DNA from: Nevskia soli DSM 19509
Lineage (GTDB): Bacteria > Pseudomonadota > Gammaproteobacteria > Nevskiales > Nevskiaceae
Direction: 5' to 3'
Assembly (NCBI RefSeq): GCF_000711955.1
Contig: NZ_JONR01000007.1
Coordinates: forward strand, 169,650-233,649
Length of the DNA: 64,000 nt
Shown: one piece after another, positions 61,167 to 64,000 of the stretch
Layout of the letters: each line of letters starts with the position of its first letter
How positions within the stretch are numbered: the first letter of the stretch is position 1
Notes under the pieces: generated by a model
Told to the model about the DNA's origin: nothing
What the model saw: the letters and a program-made list of their open reading frames with translations, nothing else
Databases searched by the model: none
Position numbers and translations under genes: made by a program

Positions 61167-63962
61167 ATGGATATCTTGTCCGAATTGCAGTCTGTTTCCC
61201 CGGCCGGGATCGCCGCACTCCTGCCGCGCGTATTCCGTGCCAGCCCCTTTGTCGCCGGCATCTTTGCGCGCCAGCAGGACTGGGCGAAGGCGGCGCTGGC
61301 CGGGGGTGAACTGGAACAGGCTCCCGTGCTGCCGGTTGCGGAGCGCCTGGACGCGACGCTGGCCGGCGCGGCGGACGAAGCCGCCGTGATGCGCGAGCTG
61401 CGCGCCTTCCGCAACCGCGAAATGGCGCGCATTGCGGTTCGTGATATCGCCGGTTGGGCGGGGCTGGACGAAACCCTGAGGGCCTTGTCCGATCTGGCGG
61501 ATGCCAGTTGCGAGTCCGCCCTGCGTTTTGCCGCCGGTGTGCTGCAGGCCCGTCACGGCGTGCCGCGTGACGAGGATGGCGCGGAAGCCAGGCCGATCGT
61601 GCTCGGCATGGGCAAGCTCGGCGGCCGCGAACTGAATTTCTCTTCCGATATCGACCTGATCTTCGTCTTCACCGGCAACGGCGACACCGACGGTTCGCGC
61701 CCGGTGAGCAATGCCGAGTACTTCGCGCGGCTGGCGCAGGACACCGGCAAGCTGCTGTCGACCCGCACCGCCGACGGTTTCGTTTTCCGGGTCGATACCC
61801 TGCTGCGTCCCTTCGGCAGCGTCGGCGCCCCGGCGGTATCGATGGACGCAATGGAAATGTATTACCAGCAGCATGGCCGCGAATGGGAACGTTACGCCAT
61901 GATCAAGGCGCGGCCCGTCGCCGGTGATCTCGAGGCGGGACAGCAACTGCTGCAGGGCCTGCGCCCCTTCGTCTATCGGCGCTACCTCGATTTCGGAGCT
62001 TTGGGCGCCCTGCGCGAACTGAAGGCGATGATCGACCAGGACGCGCACAAGCGCGGCGCCGAGGACAATCTGAAGCTGGGGCCCGGCGGCATCCGCGAAC
62101 TGGAATTCATCGTGCAGCTGTTCCAGCTGATCCGCGGCGGCCAGGATGCGCGCCTGCGCGACAACCGCCTGCGCCCGGTGCTGCACTACCTGGGCGAGGC
62201 CGGGCACCTGCCGCCGGAAACGGTGGCCGCGCTGGACCAGGCCTATGTATTCCTGCGCCGCAGCGAGAATGCGGTGCAGATGTATGCGGACGAGCAGACG
62301 CACCGCTTGCCGCAGGCACAGGAGGCGCGCGAAGCGCTGTGCGCGGCGCTGGATATCGACGACGGCTGGGCCGGCCTGCTGCTGCGGCTGGACCCGCTGC
62401 GCGTCCGCGTCCGTGCCGAATTCGAGCGCCTGTTCGCCCAGCCGGTGGCGGGAACGGCGCATGCGCCGTCGGCCGTGGCCGAAGACCTGTGGCAGGACGA
62501 AGGCGAAGAGCTCGAAGCCACACTGCGCGGTCTCGGTTTTGTGCAGCGCCCGCAGGACGTGGCGCGCAGCCTGCAGGACCTGCGCCAGTCGCGCCAGGTG
62601 CGCGCCCTCAAGGACGCCGCGCGGCCGCGTCTCCAGGCCGTGCTCGGCGCGCTGGTGCACGAGGCCGTCACCCAGGCCGATCCGGAGGAGGCGCTGATCC
62701 GCACCCTGCGGGTGCTCGCCGCCATCGTCGGCCGCAGCACCTACCTGGCCCTGCTCGCCGAAAGCCTGGGGGCGCGCCGGCAGCTGCTCAAGCTGTGCGG
62801 CGCCAGCCCCTGGATCGTCGACCTGCTGGCGCAGACCCCGGCCCTGCTCGATACCCTGCTCGACGCGCGCCTGGCCAACGAGGCGCCGGACCGCGCCGCC
62901 CTGCGCGAGGAGCTGCGGCGGCGGGCGGCGGGCGTCCCGGCGGCGGAAGCGGAAACGGTGATGGACCTGCTGCGCGGCTATCGGCAGGAGATGACCCTGC
63001 GCATCGCCGCCGCCGACCTGTCCGGTGCCTTGCCGCTGGTGCAGGTCAGCGACCGTCTCACCTGGCTGGCCGAGGCCATCGTGGCGCAGGCACTGGACTA
63101 TGCCCGCGAGCAACTGGCGCCGCAGCTTGGAACGCCGCCGGGCGGGGACGACGACCTGGCCCTCATCGCCTACGGCAAGTTCGGCAGCATCGAGCTGGGC
63201 TACGGCTCCGATCTCGACCTGGTGTTCGTCTACCAGGCCGAAGATCCGGACGCCGGCACCGGGGGCGGCACGCGCAGCGTCGCCGCTTCGGAATACTTCG
63301 TGCGCCTGGTGCAGCGCGTGGTGCAGTTGCTGTCGGCGCGTACCGTTGCCGGCCGCGCCTACGAGATCGACCTGCAGCTGCGGCCCAGCGGTAATTCCGG
63401 CCTGGTGGTCACCGGGCTGGCCGGCTTCGCCCGCTACCAGCGCGAGAGCGCCTGGACCTGGGAGCATCAGGCCCTGCTGCGCGCGCGCAGCGTCGCCGGC
63501 GGCGCGCCGCTGTGCGCGGCCATCGAGGCCATCCGCCGCGAGGTGCTGATGCGCCCCCGCGATGCGGGCAAGCTGCGGGCGGAAGTGGTGGAGATGCGCG
63601 CGAAAATGCGCGCCAGCCTGGAAAAGCGCCAGGTCGGGCGCTGGGACGTGAAGCAGGGCGGCGGCGGCCTGATCGACGCCGAATTCATCACCCAGTACCT
63701 GTGCCTGCGCCATGCCGCGCAGCATGCCGGCGTGGTCGAATACACCGACAACTGGCGCCAGCTCGAGGCCCTGGCCGCGGCCGGCCTGGTCGAGGCGCCG
63801 CAAAAGGACGCCCTGCTGGCCGCCGAGCGGGCCTACCGCGGCTGGCTGCACCGGCGCTCGTTGCAGAGCCAGGATGCTTTGGCCGATGATGCGGACCTCA
63901 AGGAACACCGCGCCGCTGTTTCGGCGCTGTGGAATCATTTCATGCTGGGAGAATCGATTTGA
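61167..63962 (+). CDS. glnE: Bifunctional glutamine synthetase adenylyltransferase / adenylyl-removing enzyme
   Basis: A 931-residue regulator that adds or removes AMP on glutamine synthetase in response to PII and glutamine. Two nucleotidyltransferase domains are visible: GKLGGRELNFSSDIDLIFVF (N-terminal, removing) and GKFGSIELGYGSDLDLVFVY (C-terminal, adding). Length matches E. coli GlnE (946). The stop TGA overlaps the start of the next gene (TTGA), suggesting coupled translation. Confidence 0.96.
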   Translation: MDILSELQSVSPAGIAALLPRVFRASPFVAGIFARQQDWAKAALAGGELEQAPVLPVAERLDATLAGAADEAAVMRELRAFRNREMARIAVRDIAGWAGLDETLRALSDLADASCESALRFAAGVLQARHGVPRDEDGAEARPIVLGMGKLGGRELNFSSDIDLIFVFTGNGDTDGSRPVSNAEYFARLAQDTGKLLSTRTADGFVFRVDTLLRPFGSVGAPAVSMDAMEMYYQQHGREWERYAMIKARPVAGDLEAGQQLLQGLRPFVYRRYLDFGALGALRELKAMIDQDAHKRGAEDNLKLGPGGIRELEFIVQLFQLIRGGQDARLRDNRLRPVLHYLGEAGHLPPETVAALDQAYVFLRRSENAVQMYADEQTHRLPQAQEAREALCAALDIDDGWAGLLLRLDPLRVRVRAEFERLFAQPVAGTAHAPSAVAEDLWQDEGEELEATLRGLGFVQRPQDVARSLQDLRQSRQVRALKDAARPRLQAVLGALVHEAVTQADPEEALIRTLRVLAAIVGRSTYLALLAESLGARRQLLKLCGASPWIVDLLAQTPALLDTLLDARLANEAPDRAALREELRRRAAGVPAAEAETVMDLLRGYRQEMTLRIAAADLSGALPLVQVSDRLTWLAEAIVAQALDYAREQLAPQLGTPPGGDDDLALIAYGKFGSIELGYGSDLDLVFVYQAEDPDAGTGGGTRSVAASEYFVRLVQRVVQLLSARTVAGRAYEIDLQLRPSGNSGLVVTGLAGFARYQRESAWTWEHQALLRARSVAGGAPLCAAIEAIRREVLMRPRDAGKLRAEVVEMRAKMRASLEKRQVGRWDVKQGGGGLIDAEFITQYLCLRHAAQHAGVVEYTDNWRQLEALAAAGLVEAPQKDALLAAERAYRGWLHRRSLQSQDALADDADLKEHRAAVSALWNHFMLGESI

Positions 63963-64000
63963 TCGTAGTGACTGGCGCCGCCGGCTTCATCGGCGCGAAC
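63959..64000 (+). CDS. hldD: ADP-glycero-manno-heptose 6-epimerase-like gene, 5' end only
   Basis: The first 14 codons, truncated by the window edge: TTG start at 63959 (overlapping the glnE stop as TTGA), reading (M)IVVTGAAGFIGAN, the nucleotide-binding GxxGFIG motif of extended short-chain dehydrogenases. This start is usual for HldD/RfaD, which makes the LPS inner-core heptose donor, but other epimerases begin alike. A GGAGAA ribosome site is present. Confidence 0.55.
   Translation, partial: MIVVTGAAGFIGAN

Noticed and set aside
61071..63938. A 955-codon minus-strand frame opposite glnE
   Set aside because: No family motif; glnE on the other strand is certain.

Overview
The window is chromosomal DNA from a high-GC proteobacterium. 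Several gene neighbourhoods point to a gammaproteobacterium of the Nevskiales/Xanthomonadales kind: a ZapB-like gene, zapA, 6S RNA and ygfA in a row; proC-yggT-metX-metW; glnE next to an hldD-like gene; and a groESL operon behind a CIRCE-like operator. Intergenic repeats of a type I associate with xanthomonad-like genomes fit this. The genus cannot be fixed from the sequence.

Layout. 1-7.4 kb: the 3' end of putA, a repeat-rich gap, a hydrolase-cyclase fusion, a MATE exporter, a 1-Cys peroxiredoxin and ilvD. 7.5-10.9 kb: an accessory patch with an unknown protein, a HicAB toxin-antitoxin pair and a DnaB-N/RepA-like ATPase, flanked by three related G-looped hairpins and REP-like palindromes. 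11-17.5 kb: a BON-LysM protein, tatD, an HTTM-DCC membrane protein and small exported or hypothetical proteins. 17.5-23.2 kb: metW, metX, yggT and proC, divergent from ilvA; metW and metX are separated by a 783-bp block of repeats. 23.3-34.5 kb: a PAS-PAS-GGDEF-EAL protein, a 7-bp tandem repeat, an EVE protein, a lipoprotein, ygfA, 6S RNA, zapA, a zapB-like gene, a DegP/Q protease, a PEBP protein, sohB, an OmpA-family protein and hemH. 34.5-37.6 kb: two amino-acid transporters. 38-47.7 kb: a tandem-duplicated FAD oxidoreductase of about 1,419 residues, facing an acetoacetate-decarboxylase-like gene and a 1,389-residue protein built like soluble adenylyl cyclase (two cyclase domains, NTPase, TPR-like region). 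48-50.2 kb: a thiolase and a TorF-type porin. 50.2-56.7 kb: ECF sigma, anti-sigma and subtilase-like lipoprotein, followed by two CxxCH lipoproteins and a barrel-like protein that also carries CxxCH. 56.8-64 kb: a phosphoesterase fragment, groES-groEL, a small CxxC membrane protein, a DadA-like dehydrogenase, glnE and the first 14 codons of an hldD-like gene.

Two blocks stand out as possible undescribed systems. In the first (50.2-56.7 kb), the ECF operon and the cytochrome/barrel operon each have the same bipartite upstream motif, CGCAACCTTTG-N13-YACTCAYC. This suggests that the sigma factor controls itself and an outer-membrane set of three candidate c-type haem proteins. In the second (38-47.7 kb), the duplicated flavoprotein, the decarboxylase-like protein and the giant cyclase-NTPase sit together. 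Both class III cyclase proteins in the window have Asp where the base-binding Lys is expected.

All functional calls come from reading motifs and lengths by eye; no database search was run.
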